Notes: a model not told the origin generated them from the sequence alone. A DNA stretch of 64,000 bases from Galbula dea (GCA_013399015.1 VWZX01002149.1:7424918-7488917), one strand, 5' to 3'; positions 53,401 through 63,830 are shown, numbered from the stretch's first letter. A program made the numbers and translations.

Positions 53401-56400
53401 GTATAGGAAATCACTCAGGAACTAGCTCAAGCTGGCATGTGCATGTATGTTTTAAGATATCAAAGAAAAACAAAACACTAAAATCCATATAGGCTCTTAG
53501 CTATGCTCTTTTTTTCTCTTCACCTTTGCCATCCTCTTTTCCTAGCTTCTCCGTCTTGGAGTCTGACACTTCCAAGAACATGACCAATTATAACTGAAGA
53601 TTTCAACTTTGCTCAGGTTTTTGAACCATCTGAATTCTTATGTCTTATTGCTTCTTAATGAACACTGAATCTTAGGTGTTATGGTACCTAGACTTTACAG
53701 TGACTCGGCTGGTCTTTGATTCCAGTCTATGGGTACATAGTCACACCCAGAGAGAACAAAAATAAAATTTATGTCCAAAATAGTCAGCTATCCTCTGTGG
53801 GTCATGGAAGACATGAGGACAGATAAATTCCACAACATTAGCATTCTGTGAGAGCCATACCTCCAAGTGCATTAAAAATAAAATAGCTCTGTAAGATAGC
53901 AGCAGCAGCATCATGTAAACTGTCTCTGGATTGTTTGGTGCTGCAGAGTTTCCTAAAGGACTCAGCAAAGCACTCAGAGAACTGCCATTCTGAGTAAACA
54001 AGTTTAGAAAGTACTGTCAGGCTGCTGGACTAGGTAAGCAAGTAGAGAACAAACATCGTATAGCTTTGCCCTAGCAATTGCCCTGCACATCCAATCCCAA
54101 CTCTGTGGGTAAAGTAAAACTTTTTAAAAAGACAGGTTGTTGCCTCTCAAGAAAAGAAATTAAAAAAAAACCATACACATATACATATACAAAAAACCAC
54201 CAAATGCAGGTATGAAAAATGTTGGTTGCTGCAGAAAAAAGAAAAATCCAACAAGCACACAACCCTAAAAAACTAATCTTGGTAGATCTGTCAGCTTGGG
54301 CCTCTTACACATAGGAAGTACCACTCTTTGGTGCTTGTAAAATGGAGCACAAAGTTTTGTGTATATTTTCGGTATAGATATGCTGATCACTCAGGCTGGT
54401 GGTTTTACTGTGCTGGGAATTCAACTGAATTCACATGGGGATTCAGATCTAACTTCATATGCAAATGCCTACACAAAAGCCAGTGCCTAAGGAGTCCTGA
54501 GTGAGATACCCAGTCACTCTCAGGGTGAGGTGAACACCGTTCTAGAGCAGCTGGTCAGTCCAGGCACTTTTAGCCCTAATAACTGTACTGACTATGTTGC
54601 TAGTGTTTATGGGGAGCCGAGACAGCTAGCACACATATAACAGCCTATATTGTCAATAACAAACATGGGTATCTGGACCTGAATTCATTCCTTCAAGTAT
54701 TTACTACTAGGCACCTCATTAAACATGTGCAATGACATTCTTATTCCATTGGAAATCACTGTAGCATTTTCATTCACAAAGAAATTCATCCTGAACTGAA
54801 CAGTGAGGAAGGGAATCTCTGCAGTACTCATACCTATCTGCTCTTTACTCCCCCGCATATATGAATGTCATGCGCTCTGCCGATTTCTGCTGAAATGACT
54901 CTCTCTCTATACACAGTTCTTTGAACAGAGGGAAGATCAGTCACTGCCTTGGGTACAATATTGAAGAGCACTCAACACCACAATGTCACCACACAACTGT
55001 ATGACAACCCACGTCCTGCCACTCACAAGAGAAAGACTGAAGGCAAGACAGTGCTCAACACTGACCACAAATAGGGTAGCAGAGTGCACCCTCCTACCGT
55101 TTCCTGCAACAGCCTCTCTCTGCTCAGAGCTCGCAACCTTTCATCTTCTGGATGCTGTCGATGTTTCTCTTCCTCCAGCTCTCCAACTCTCCTCTCTGAT
55201 ATGGCCAGTTTTGCTTTCATTTCTGCCAGCTGAAAAGCAAATGACAGACGACGGTGGGCTGCCTGGGGATCCTGAAAGGCACAGCACCTCAAAGGTGCCT
55301 TCAAATCCTTTCAGCTCTCAACAGATCAGTGTAAAAGAGTGGATCTGGTTGCATGTAAAGTCCACAGCCACTGACTTTCCTCTTCCCTTCTCCAAGCTCC
55401 ACAGCTCTCTCTGCAATGAAGGCTCTTAATGATCCTGGGCATATTCTCTGTTGGTGTTAACCCAGCTGGGTCTCGCACTGTTTTGCTGCCAAAGGACAGG
55501 TATCACAGCTCTAACTCTCCAAATGGATTTTCCATGAATTATTCTTTTTTTTTTTTTTTTCTGTTACCCTTTGGACTCCCTCTGCAGTGGTGCACATCCA
55601 AACGATCTCGCCAGTGGTGCAAAATGGTCCCATATTAAATGACGAGGAGCCATTTAAATTCCTCTTCTCTTTGGGGAAAGCACATCCTCCCCACCCCCAA
55701 ACAAATCCACCAAAAAAAAACCCAAAACAAACCAAAACCACCACAAAACACCATCAAAAAAAAACCAACCCAAGAGAAACCCAAATAAATGATCCAGCTC
55801 TTAATAAAGCTTACAGGAAAATATTAAAGAAAAATTTTCCTGAGAAGCACATGAGGTCATTCTGCAAACTTCCTTTTCATGGAAGTAAACAGAAGATAAG
55901 TGGTTTTTTCGTCTTGGTTTCTGGAATATCAGGCAAAGTTGTAAGCAGACAGCTTCACTGGACAGCTGATTATGATGTCTGCAGCAAAGATGCCACACAG
56001 CCGCAAGCAAAGAATGAAAGCTATGCCAATGGGACCTTGACAAAAAAAAGGAATATACTTATTTACATTTTTTTTAATGAAGGGTTCTTGTACAGAACAA
56101 TTTCTCAAAAGCAAAAAAAAGTCTCTTTGCTTGTAGAAGGCAGCATTCATAGAGGATCTATCTAATAGCTCCCCCATTACAAGGAGACCCAGTGAGCTTC
56201 CAGGCTTCGTAAGCCAGCAATAAGAGATGGGAGAAGAACCAATAGATATGTGATGAGGCAAACCTGTGGCTGCGCACACAAGGCACTGCAGGCTAATTTT
56301 CAGTTAACTGTGCTCTAAAGCATAAGCAATTTTTATTGCCTTGTGGAGGGCACAAAATCTCTGTCATGTCCACTCTGGTGCCTACTATTTTAGAGATGCC

Positions 56401-59396
56401 CTGCTTCTCTGGCTATTTTGTCCTACTGAAGCTTCACTTTCATGTGATGAAATTTTTCTTATTTGTGAGCTAAAGACAAAGTAAACATGATGCCTTTCCC
56501 TCCTAAGATATTTACTATAGCTATGGCTGGTTGGTATTTAAGCACAGACTTAACTATCAGCAGGTGGCAGACGTTCCAATAGAAGTAGTAAACATCGTTA
56601 CCTGCTTTTCATAAAGCTGTTTCATACTTCTAAATTGATGATCCCATTGCTTGTTCACCTCCAAAAGCTGTAAATATCAGGAAATCACAGTAAACAACCC
56701 TTATTTCAACACTGTCAATAAATGAAAAATAGACTAGCATTCTCATTCTTCAGCTATGAGTGTTCACAACCTCCTTATTACCTGTCCGGTTCATTTCAGA
56801 AGAAGCAGTTTAAAGGTCTGGCAAGCTTTACAGCCCATCTGCCAGTGCTCTGGTGTTTAACTGTCAGTTAAAGTACACAAACATTTGGGGAGTAACATTT
56901 TGGAAACATGCAAATACACAATAAGCTACAGGTGAATCATCTGCAATTCTGTACAAATCCCAAGCTGAAACTAAATGGTCAAGGACTTTCTTGTTAGCTT
57001 GCTTTAAGTTCCAGAAACATATTTCCAATTAGAATGTCTCTGACTTGAAACAAGTGAAGACTCCTACTGACTGCAATTAATACTGGATGCAAACTCTACT
57101 TGCCTTTTCTCAGTACTATTAACCTGAGCAAGCGTATGCATGCAAGATGGAAAGATCAGCTAACACTATGCATGTAAGTTGTAGACTGAACTTAGTGTGC
57201 GCTTCTATTGCAGAAAGCCAAATAGGTCCTTCTGAAGCATTTTGCTTTGTAGGTTATAGGGTCACTCTTTATGATGCTCAGCAAAAAAACAGCTTCCATT
57301 TTGCTGCTACCTGTGACTGGCTACTACTCACAGTGGTTCCTTGACCTTTACAATAACAATCATTATGAAAATTTGCCCCTTGTACCATATAAATCCCTGC
57401 TCTTCTAGATTCATAGCCATGTTACAGTAAGTCATCATTCGCTTTTAGGATCAGTTCTCCAAATACAACTCTATGTAGCTTGGTAGAGACAAGTAGGATT
57501 ATAGCAACTAGTTTAAACATAATTTTAAATGCTTGCACACTTTGGGCTATGAAGAAATGTACAGCAGGAAGTTTCCACATAGAAATTGTCTCCCCAGAGT
57601 ACAGGATGAGTTTCTCAGAGGAAAAATACAGGTCTTGCTGGACTGGCAGGTAAAATCAATGACAGCATAAACACAGTGTTAACAGTGGTAACACATCCAT
57701 TGATTTCCTGTCCCAGGCATATTACTGATACTGTAATGTCTTAGTGATTATATCCGTAAACATTAAGGCTAAACTTAAGATTACCTCTTGTCTCTGTCTT
57801 TCCAGTGAGAGGATTTGCTGTTCCAGAGAACTGGCTGATGTTGTCTTCTTTTTGGTCAGCAATATGTGCCTTAACTGGAGAAATGTTCAAAAATTAGTGC
57901 TTTCAGCATCCTCTTTTCAAGTCAAGATTATTATGTAAAACTCTCACCCACCCTGCCATGTGCACATAAAGAACCTGAAAGAGCAACATTTTCATATACT
58001 GCATTTGTATTTCAGCACCTTCACACCTGCTGACAGCAGATCCTGAAGTGTACATCTGCTTTAGCCCTGCTTAGTCTGTGTTTAAATTGAAGCATTATGC
58101 AAACGGACACTGAAATGAACAAAATTCTGTCTGTACCGTCTTGGACACTGAACACAAAATAGGGGTTTAATTATCTTACAGACAGTAATACAAAACAGTA
58201 GTGCAAGCCACAAAAGTTGGGCATAAGTTGAAATGGGAGTTAAGTTAATTCTCTTCGTTTACAAGAATGAGAATAATTAGTAGTATTACCCCTGGTAAGC
58301 ACTTGCAGGCTCAAGGTAATAAGCTTTAGCACAATGGGTTTGAAACAAGCAATACAGAAAACAAATAGGCCATTTGAAGAAATTAGGAATTCAAACAATA
58401 GAACAATTGTAGTCTGAAGCGTGGAGTTCTACCCATGCAGGACAACAGCAGCTAAACCCTCATTTTTATGAAGGCATTATCATGTATCATAATTCCCAAG
58501 AAGTTTCTATGGATAGTCACAAAACCAAAAATGTGATCTATTAGATATGTATCAACAGAACTGCACTGGAAAAAGAAAGACACATGCTCATTAAAAAACC
58601 CCATATTGTCTTCAGAGATCTGGTAAGGGATTTCTTTTTTCACCCTGAACTCTCAACCAGTATATAAGAAACTAAAATAAAAGTGTCAGCACTTCTGAGA
58701 TCTTAAATTTATTTTCCTCAGCTAGAGAATTTAACACCAATTACCAATGAAGAAGATACAAGAATAAGGGGTTTTTGTCTTCTCACAGGCAAAAATCCTG
58801 ATCACATATTTGCCCCGTAGCCAGTCTTGCTGAGCTCTAATGTGGAGCATTTGACTTTTATACCAGAAAAATCCCTCTTCATGTAAAAGCTCATCAACTT
58901 GTTTAACTTAAAGTATCTGAAGCAATTACCTGGCAGTCAACTACATTATTGACGTCTTGAATTGTTTTCAGAATCTGGCCATAGGCATGTATTTAAGTGC
59001 ATGTCTAAGAGTCCTGTTGAAGTGAATAGGACAACTCACAAATCTAACAGCTATATATACACTTAGCACCAGCTTGCCCGAATAGTGCTCACAGAAGTTA
59101 TCGGGTCAGTAAAATGAATCACTTTTTACCCTCTATATCAAAACAAATTAAAATGACCAGATACTTATTAGGGAAAGGGAAAAAAAATGCTGAGGAAGGT
59201 TTTCTTTCCAAGAATGCCGTACCCAGAAATATTTCTAACATTTCCTTCTACTCTTAAACAGCGTAAATCATTCAAAACAAATCTACTGGAACACACAATA
59301 CCCATACACGCTCAAGCTATTCCTGTTAATCAGAAAGCACCTCAGAGGACAGCCAAAATGGTCACTTACTTCTAGTGGGTCTGCTGGAGCTTCCAT
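32408..59396 (-). CDS. TNIP3: TNIP3 (ABIN-3), A20-binding inhibitor of NF-kB; spliced gene, 10 coding exons
   Basis: The coding sequence is join(32408..32439, 39538..39595, 43002..43160, 45140..45265, 48032..48148, 52056..52184, 55098..55229, 56602..56667, 57785..57874, 59370..59396), read on the minus strand. It gives 936 nt, or 311 residues plus TGA, close to the 325 residues of the human protein. Every intron is GT-AG. All junctions are phase 0 except the last, which is phase 1. Identity rests on LLEVNKQWDHQFRSMKQLYE (ABIN homology 1), on EENKLLKQKN and KEHYECEI, on IYEEDFRKERSDRERLNEEK (UBAN/ABIN homology 2) and on the C-terminal PPDVQHKAN. Family knowledge: ABIN proteins are cytosolic coiled-coil adaptors that bind A20/TNFAIP3 and linear or K63 polyubiquitin and damp NF-kB signalling downstream of TLR and TNF receptors. 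ABIN-1 and ABIN-2 fit less well, because the KEHYECEI and PPDVQHKAN segments are TNIP3-like. The 5' end is uncertain: I used the ATG at 59394-59396 (G at -3, G at +4), but the frame is open upstream to a good acceptor. Confidence 0.93.
33729..34088 (-). mobile_element. CR1 LINE 3' fragment
   Basis: The 3' end lies at the left (AATGATTCTGTGATTCTATG on the minus strand), and the fragment reaches back about 360 bp through the 3' UTR into the end of ORF2. It is diverged, and the ORF2 part is broken. It lies in the last TNIP3 intron, in the same orientation as the gene. Confidence 0.9.
35728..35800. repeat. A/C-rich low-complexity tract
   Basis: Runs of AAAACAAAC and CCAAAACAAA type, immediately left of the CR1 copy in the last TNIP3 intron. 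Confidence 0.75.
36013..36658 (-). mobile_element. CR1 LINE 3' fragment with open ORF2 C-terminus
   Basis: A 5'-truncated CR1 of about 645 bp. From 36655 to 36098 it has 185 uninterrupted codons, including ILPLYTALVRPHLEYCVQFW and LGLFSLEKRRLRGDLIALF, typical of the end of CR1 reverse transcriptase, followed by a short 3' UTR and the CR1 tail at 36013-36040. The catalytic palm region is absent, so it cannot move. The frame is intact, which suggests a fairly young copy. It lies within the last TNIP3 intron, gene-sense. Confidence 0.95.
39538..39595 (-). CDS. TNIP3: TNIP3 exon I, conserved C-terminal motif
   Basis: Fifty-eight nt (19 codons plus 1 nt; residues 283-301), acceptor TTCTGTGCAG, donor ATG|GTAAGA. 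It encodes PDYQYVPDQFPPDVQHKAN, matching the human C-terminal PDYQWYALDQLPPDVQHKAN. The conservation of such a short segment suggests a functional C-terminal motif, but its role is unknown to me. Confidence 0.95.
41838..41885. repeat. T/G-rich low-complexity tract
   Basis: TTTGTTTGG and TTTTGTTTTG runs. It has the same composition as the 55.7-kb tract but opposite orientation. Confidence 0.75.
43002..43160 (-). CDS. TNIP3: TNIP3 exon H, Pro/Tyr-rich C-terminal region
   Basis: Fifty-three codons (residues 230-282), from acceptor TTTTTTGACAG to donor TCA|GTAAGG, phase 0. It contains SYPPPLFLSPCANY and GLVLHCQDPQVHPV, the latter aligning with human GLVFHLQDPWVPTG. The first 16 or so residues have no clear human match, and an alternative in-frame acceptor (GTACAG) lies 21 nt inside the exon. 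A Q3 run precedes the donor. Confidence 0.85.
45140..45265 (-). CDS. TNIP3: TNIP3 exon G, UBAN ubiquitin-binding motif (ABIN homology 2)
   Basis: Forty-two codons (residues 188-229), acceptor TGATTGCAG, donor CAG|GTATGA, phase 0. It encodes IYEEDFRKERSDRERLNEEK. The DF pair at about residues 194-195 and the following ERSDRExxNEEKE are the signature of the UBAN motif shared by ABIN proteins, NEMO and optineurin, which binds Met1-linked ubiquitin as a coiled-coil dimer. All key residues are present, so ubiquitin binding is expected to be retained. Confidence 0.96.
48032..48148 (-). CDS. TNIP3: TNIP3 exon F, linker before UBAN
   Basis: Thirty-nine codons (residues 149-187), acceptor ATGTTGTAG, donor CAG|GTAGGA, phase 0. 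The ends are conserved (ALLDAL at the start; EDMRTQIEVLRQQ at the end, against human EEMRTEMEVLKQQ). The middle is divergent and rich in Ser/Pro, consistent with a flexible linker. The last residues lead directly into the ubiquitin-binding segment of the next exon. Confidence 0.92.
48180..48232. repeat. A/C-rich low-complexity tract
   Basis: AAACCAAAACAAACC-type sequence, about 30 bp upstream of TNIP3 exon F in gene direction, close to the branch-point region. Confidence 0.7.
48636..48652. repeat. Poly(T)17
   Basis: Homopolymer in the intron between TNIP3 exons F and E. Confidence 0.85.
48903..48928. repeat. (CA)n microsatellite
   Basis: Short interrupted CA run in the TNIP3 intron between exons F and E. 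Confidence 0.8.
49710..49936 (+). mobile_element. CR1 LINE 3' fragment
   Basis: It contains the characteristic GGAACAGGCTG, a TGATCTTTCAAGGTCCCTTC stretch and the terminal ATTCTATGATTCTATAG. It is about 225 bp, 5' truncated, antisense to TNIP3, in the intron between exons E and F. Confidence 0.9.
50290..50545 (-). mobile_element. Old, degenerate CR1 fragment (probable)
   Basis: Plus-strand CCACAGAATCACAA, GACTTCTACAGGTCCAAGC and CCTCCAAGGAGGTTGATTTC recall a CR1 3' end in inverse orientation, but with many changes and indels. It is older than the other copies, and its boundaries are approximate. Confidence 0.55.
51571..51590. repeat. (AT)n microsatellite
   Basis: Short AT dinucleotide run in the TNIP3 intron between exons E and F. 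Confidence 0.85.
52056..52184 (-). CDS. TNIP3: TNIP3 exon E, coiled coil
   Basis: Forty-three codons (residues 106-148), acceptor GTATCTCAG, donor AAG|GTATGA, phase 0. It contains EMKEENKLLKQKN and KKEHYECEITRLNK, matching human ELKEENKLLKGKN and KEHYECEIKRLNK almost residue for residue. Confidence 0.95.
55098..55229 (-). CDS. TNIP3: TNIP3 exon D, charged coiled coil
   Basis: Forty-four codons (residues 62-105), acceptor TTTGCTTTTCAG, donor ACG|GTAGGA, phase 0. It begins LAEMKAKLAISERR, aligned to human VAELKTKLDAAERF, and continues as a Glu/Arg-rich helix. The human protein carries a repeated RQRxDD stretch here. The avian exon lacks that repeat and is more ordinary coiled coil. Confidence 0.9.
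55545..55560. repeat. Poly(T)16
   Basis: Homopolymer about 315 bp upstream of TNIP3 exon D in gene direction. It is 120 bp from the A/C-rich tract at 55683. Confidence 0.85.
55683..55785. repeat. A/C-rich (CAAAA/CCAAA) low-complexity tract
   Basis: About 100 bp with almost no G or T on the plus strand (T/G-rich on the TNIP3 sense strand). Similar tracts occur at 35728-35800, 41838-41885, 48180-48230, 61500-61535 and 62285-62360. Confidence 0.8.
56602..56667 (-). CDS. TNIP3: TNIP3 exon C, ABIN homology domain 1 core
   Basis: Twenty-two codons (residues 40-61), acceptor ATTTACAG, donor CAG|GTAACG, phase 0. The peptide begins LLEVNKQWDHQFRSMKQLYE, nearly identical to the ABIN homology 1 core in ABIN-1 and ABIN-3 (LLEVNQQWDQQFRSMK). 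In ABIN proteins this region is needed for binding A20. It is the most conserved exon in the window and the best single identifier of the family. Confidence 0.95.
57785..57874 (-). CDS. TNIP3: TNIP3 exon B, start of coiled coil
   Basis: Thirty codons, phase 0 at both ends, from acceptor CATTTCTCCAG to donor GAG|GTAATC. It encodes ...SSLEQQILSLERQRQE, which matches the human segment NSLEQKIRCLEKQRKE. The heptad pattern of leucine and isoleucine suggests the start of the coiled coil. It covers residues 10-39 of the assembled protein. Confidence 0.88.
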
Positions 59397-59456
59397 GTCA
59401 GTCACACCCATCCATGCGCATCCAAGACGGCCTCGAGCACTTGTTTCACTATGGGT
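59370..59456 (-). CDS. TNIP3: TNIP3 exon A (N-terminal coding exon)
   Basis: The exon runs from a pyrimidine-rich acceptor (TTGCTTTTCTTCCAAAG, ending at 59457) to the donor GAA|GTAAGT. All 29 codons are open and phase 0 at both ends. Two in-frame ATGs occur, at 59409-59411 (weak context) and 59394-59396 (strong context, MEAPADPLE). The peptide has no clear counterpart in human TNIP3, whose N-terminus is poorly conserved. It could be an internal exon or, if the acceptor is fortuitous, part of the first exon. Confidence 0.6.
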
Positions 59457-59616
59457 CTTTGGAAGAAAAGCAATGAAACAGATATTTTACATTGGCTAAA
59501 GGAGCAGGAGAATTGTATTAAGACCCAGAAGATCTGTGAGGGCTGCTTGTGGAAGCAGCCAATGCTCAGAAATAAGTGGTGGAATTTTGATTTTAACCTT
59601 CTCCTCCTTCCTGGCT

Positions 59617-59626
59617 GGGGCTTCCC
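59617..59626. promoter_or_regulatory. NF-kB-type site GGGGCTTCCC upstream of TNIP3 exon A
   Basis: The 10-mer fits GGGRNNYYCC and lies about 160 bp upstream of exon A in gene direction. An inverted CCAAT (59491-59495) lies between. TNIP3 is known to be induced by NF-kB-activating stimuli, so a kB site is expected. One match per roughly 4 kb is also expected by chance. Confidence 0.3.
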
Positions 59627-61832
59627 AGAAGAGTTGAAACATACTGCCTATGACTAATATGCCAGACAAGGCAGTACTTTGCTTAGTGTGCATGCAGACT
59701 GAAGACGACTGGCCAGTTCACCCTGAGAGAGGAAGCTGCATGGGTACAAGAAGGAAGAGTATGTTTTTTCAATAAATAAGAGGATAGAGTTTTCTATGCC
59801 TGCTTCCAGTTGTAAAAAAGGATGATCACTCCCTGCAGTGGGAACAGAAGAGCAAACCCAGGAGACAGCCCTGCTTTTCTGTCATAGCTCCCACATGAAA
59901 GATAGTATGCAAATTAATTTGGAGAGGATGAGGCTAAAACCCTGAAATGCACAAAGTTACTACCATTACTTAGTCCAAAACAGTTTCCTGGAAAGCTAGG
60001 AAGACACCAAGTCTTTGCTGCTGACACCTTAATGATTGTATTAATGACTACTGAAAGTTTTATTTTCTTGGACTGGACAACTTGAAGGTGCTGTTTATAG
60101 GGATTTTAACTAGTTGCAACACTTCCTTTCTGCTCTCCCTCTTCTCCACCAATGACATTGTGAGGGAGCTGGGGAGACCTGAGGGAAAAGGTGAAGTTCC
60201 TGGAAAAGCAAGAGGCTAGAACAGCAACAGCATCTCCACGTCTATCTCTTTCCATGTCAAAATGACCTGCACATTTGTCCGTTTTCACTCTCTGAGAGCC
60301 TACCATAGTGACCGAACAGCAGCAGCCATTGTTCTTTCCCAGACTAAGCCTATGCATAAGAGTTGTGATCAAAGGTTTCCTGTTTGTGGCAACAGCTGTT
60401 GTTTGCATGCAGGTTGTCACTGTCAATGAGTGCATTTCATGCTAGCCTCATTTACTGAGCAAATCTTTCATATAACATCCTTTTGTTTGAATGATGTATT
60501 GCTCCCTACTAACAATCAAGAAGCTCTGAGCCAGGCATGCTTTTTGCTTCATTACTGGCCTTCCACTGTATGAATTCACATTAAAAACAGTGCCACATTT
60601 TTTTGCACCATCTTAGCTATTGCTCTTCACCACAAGCATTTTATACAAAATAAGACAGAATAGAAATATTAACTACTCTTCAGTGCTTAGCTAGGCAAGC
60701 TTAGCATTCATATGGACAAACTAAGGGCAGATGTAAAGGGACTTATGCCCCTTTGCACAGTGCCTAAAGTCAAAGGTCTTTTAAGAGACTTGGTAAGGAA
60801 TACATCTCAAGTGTAACAACATACTGTTCAAGAATGGTTGGAGAGCTTGGTGGGACATAAAGCACCTCGTTCCTTCCCTCACAAGTGCTTTTCTGTACTG
60901 ACTGCCACATAAGATCAGCACAGGGTATTGGAAAGAGTAGAGTGTGTCTGACATCTATACAAGTCAGACATACGAGTCCCACTGGAGTAGAGAATAAAAC
61001 CTAAGGCTTTTCAGAGGTAGCAATATCCTTCCAGCAAAAACTAGGATAAGTTGAAGCAAAATAGTTGTCTCTCTCTGTGAAAAAAGTTAATAGCACTAAA
61101 AAGAAGGACAAAGATTACTTTCTTAGTAGAAAAAGCTTCTAGTCACCTTTGGAAAGCATGTAACCAGAGAAAAATCAAATTCTTGCAGCTGCGGCCAACA
61201 CCGAAGCCTCTCACAACCCAGCACCACAAGAAGACAAAAGTTCTCATTTTCAGAGTGCTGGTTCTTTACTCTGGGAAAGGCTTCTGTTACAGTAGCACAA
61301 AATAGGCACTCACAACTTAAGGTAATGAAAGCCACTCATCACTTCTGAAGATTTGGTCTGTTCAGTAACTGCAATGAAACCAAGAACATTCAAATGCTTG
61401 ATTCAAGTAAAAGTGAATCTTTCATTGATGATGATGAACTGGTAAAATCTTTTTCTTTCTTTTTTTTCATTCTAGCTGATCAAATATCTGCTGTGAGGTT
61501 TGTTGGGGTTTTTTGTTTGTTTGATTTATTTGTTGTCCTGTCAGTTGCAGAACTGTAGAAGCAAGATTTACTCTGAGATTACTTGTGTTAAAACTTGGTA
61601 ACTTCTGGGGAGCTTTCTGTTTGCTTGCATTTGATTGAGCTTTGCTTTTGGTTTTATTCATGAACCTGTTATACCAGCAGTACTTGCTACAATATCCATT
61701 GCGACCTCTTTTCCTATTCTGGTACACACAGTGAAATGGTAAAACTTAAGAAATTTTAGTTGGAGAATAAAATCAGGTCTTAAGTCAGAAGAAGAATCAA
61801 CCTCTTCCTGCCTAAACCTGTTGTGCTAGAAA

Positions 61833-61842
61833 GGGATTTTCC
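61833..61842. promoter_or_regulatory. NF-kB-type site GGGATTTTCC
   Basis: Matches GGGRNNYYCC, in the interval between the candidate upstream exon (63.8 kb) and exon A. It may be an intronic or upstream enhancer site. The motif match is the only support. Confidence 0.22.
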
Positions 61843-62280
61843 CTTAAGTAAGTATGTCAGCCCCAATCTTTTGTGCTATTTGGTTAGGTACTCACTCTGA
61901 CAGAAAAATAGGTGTAGAAGCAAATGTGTGCCTTAATATGTGGAAACCAGGTAAAATTAGTGCAAGATGTTGTTTAACAGTAAGCAAAACACAGCACAGG
62001 CTTCTGCTTCAGGTTTTGCCTTATCCACTGGTTTCCACCATCACCAATGAGACTACCTGTAAGGGCATGGCTACTTGGGCAGGTACCCAAGCATTTGCAA
62101 ACTCAGGCCAGATGCTTAACATCCAAGTTTTGTGGAACAATAAAATTGGATGATAATTAGTAACTGTAGCAAACAGGCTATTCTGAGTTTTACATCATCA
62201 CTGCTGCAAGTACAGATGGCCCTTGAATTATTTTTTTTCTCACTTCACATTCAATACAGCTTAGGTGCTTGAAAGTTTTG

Positions 62281-62362
62281 TTCTGTCTTTTGTTTGGTTG
62301 GGTTTTTTTTGTTTTGTTTTTGTTTCATTTGTTTGGTTTGGTTTTTGGTTTTGCTTTTCGGA
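62281..62362. repeat. T/G-rich low-complexity tract
   Basis: GTTTGGTTTGG and TTTTTGTTTTG runs of about 80 bp. A shorter similar tract lies at 61500-61535. Confidence 0.75.
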
Positions 62363-62859
62363 GGCTTTTTACCAATGACCCCATAAAATATATTATCTCT
62401 GTTAACTTTATGTTATCACACTGCTATAGTTGCTATTTTCCCCTTCATATTTGATACTTTTATCTGCCCTCACCTCCCCTACAAAACATTATTGTAAAAT
62501 CTCCATGAAACCCTAAACCTACTGAAATCACTCTACATCAGTATTTTTTAACAATGCACACATTTTGATGCATAATATTTAGTCTATCTTGTTCCAGTTG
62601 AATGTAATCAGCTTTATACTTAAATTCAAAAACGAATGCTGGGTTTTTTTCTGGTAAGCAATATGACAGTTTTTGATTGGTTATATTACAATAACAAATT
62701 GCTTGATCCTTTTGGCCTTCAGTAGAGGATTGGTCATCCAACCCTGAGACAAGGATTCTGAACATATCCTTCCAATTCATTTCCTTCCTGAGGAATGTTT
62801 TGAGGACACAGGTACTCAATGAACCAATGTGGGTGTCAGGGACCAAAGTATACCAAGAG

Positions 62860-62942
62860 TGGCCTCCCTGCCATGGCAGGGGGGTTGGAACTAGATGATC
62901 TTCAAGGTCCCTTCCAACCTCAGCCATTCTAGGATTCTATGT
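62860..62942 (+). mobile_element. Short CR1 LINE 3' fragment
   Basis: GCCATGGCAGGGGGGTTGGA, then a GATGATCTTCAAGGTCCC stretch and the tail ATTCTAGGATTCTATG. Only the last 80 bp or so of CR1 are recognisable. It lies upstream of TNIP3 exon A. Confidence 0.88.
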
Positions 62943-63637
62943 TTCTCCGTAATTTCCTCCTCCTTTTCCCTAAATACATAATTTCCCCCTTATTTTAAGT
63001 CTAAAACAGCATTTCATTTCACAAACCAACATTTTCTGTTGTGTCTTTGTTTTCTCGTTGTAACTGAAAGTATATTAGTCTTGTTAAAAAAATATTGCCT
63101 CCTTTTTCAAAACACACAATCCAATAAATGTACTTCTAGCATCTTATACGAGGTTGTTGGAGCTTAACATCACAACTGTCAAACTGTCACTCCTTTTAAG
63201 TCCAAAGTCAGTAGTCAGGCAAGTGAAAAGCTGTTTGACTTGAAAACATAAAAAATAGCTAGCAAATTCATAGCATGGAAATTTCACAAATCTTCCACCT
63301 TTAACCTATGAAAACCACACATGCACATCTTTCACAGGCAAACAAGTGTTATGCAAAAAGCATAAAAGGCCTATAGATGAAATACTGCTTTGGTATGCTG
63401 TGTGCAGTGCTGACGCACTGACGGAAATAGTTCAGGTGAGCAAATCCTTCCTTTTTCCTTCCCACACCCCCTAAATTCTTTCCTACATCTCCTTCTGTTG
63501 GAGGCAGGCTAACATGAAGGTCAATTTGCTTCCACAGAGCACCTGTGGCTTGCTGTTCTGCCTGTAATTTCATAGCTAAATGCTACTTGGTTCTGCACTG
63601 ACTTCTGTTTCACCCTGCTTATTTCTCCCCTAGGGCC

Positions 63638-63647
63638 GGAAATCCCC
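63638..63647 (-). promoter_or_regulatory. NF-kB-type site GGGGATTTCC
   Basis: On the minus strand this is a textbook kB decamer, about 190 bp downstream (in gene direction) of the candidate first exon donor at 63831. Together with the sites at 61833 and 59617 it would suit an NF-kB feedback gene, but the number of matches is not far above chance. Confidence 0.28.
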
Positions 63648-63830
63648 GTTCCTTCCTGTGGCTTCCCTCTCAGTGTTTCTAATCCCACTAGTCTGACCCT
63701 GAGGCATCTCCTTAGGCTCAGCTCAGCTTCATGCCCCAAGGTCATGAGTCATTTTCAAGATGGCAGTTTACATGTGAAAGGAGATAAGCATAATTTCAGA
63801 TTTCATAGAAGAGAGTCATCTCTCCTTTAC

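Larger units (their letters stand above)
59457..63830. other. TNIP3 5' region or first intron
   Basis: No further exon recognised. It contains three kB-type decamers (the one at 63638 just inside the right end), T/G-rich tracts and a CR1 tail at 62860. There is no CpG island, so the TNIP3 promoter would be of the CpG-poor, inducible kind if it lies here. Confidence 0.5.

Noticed and set aside
55587..56165. 192-codon plus-strand frame
   Set aside because: It runs through the A/C-rich low-complexity tract in a TNIP3 intron; the Lys/Pro/Thr/Asn composition is the product of the repeat.
62538..62927. 129-codon minus-strand frame
   Set aside because: It begins inside an antisense CR1 tail and continues into unrelated AT-rich DNA; no motif.
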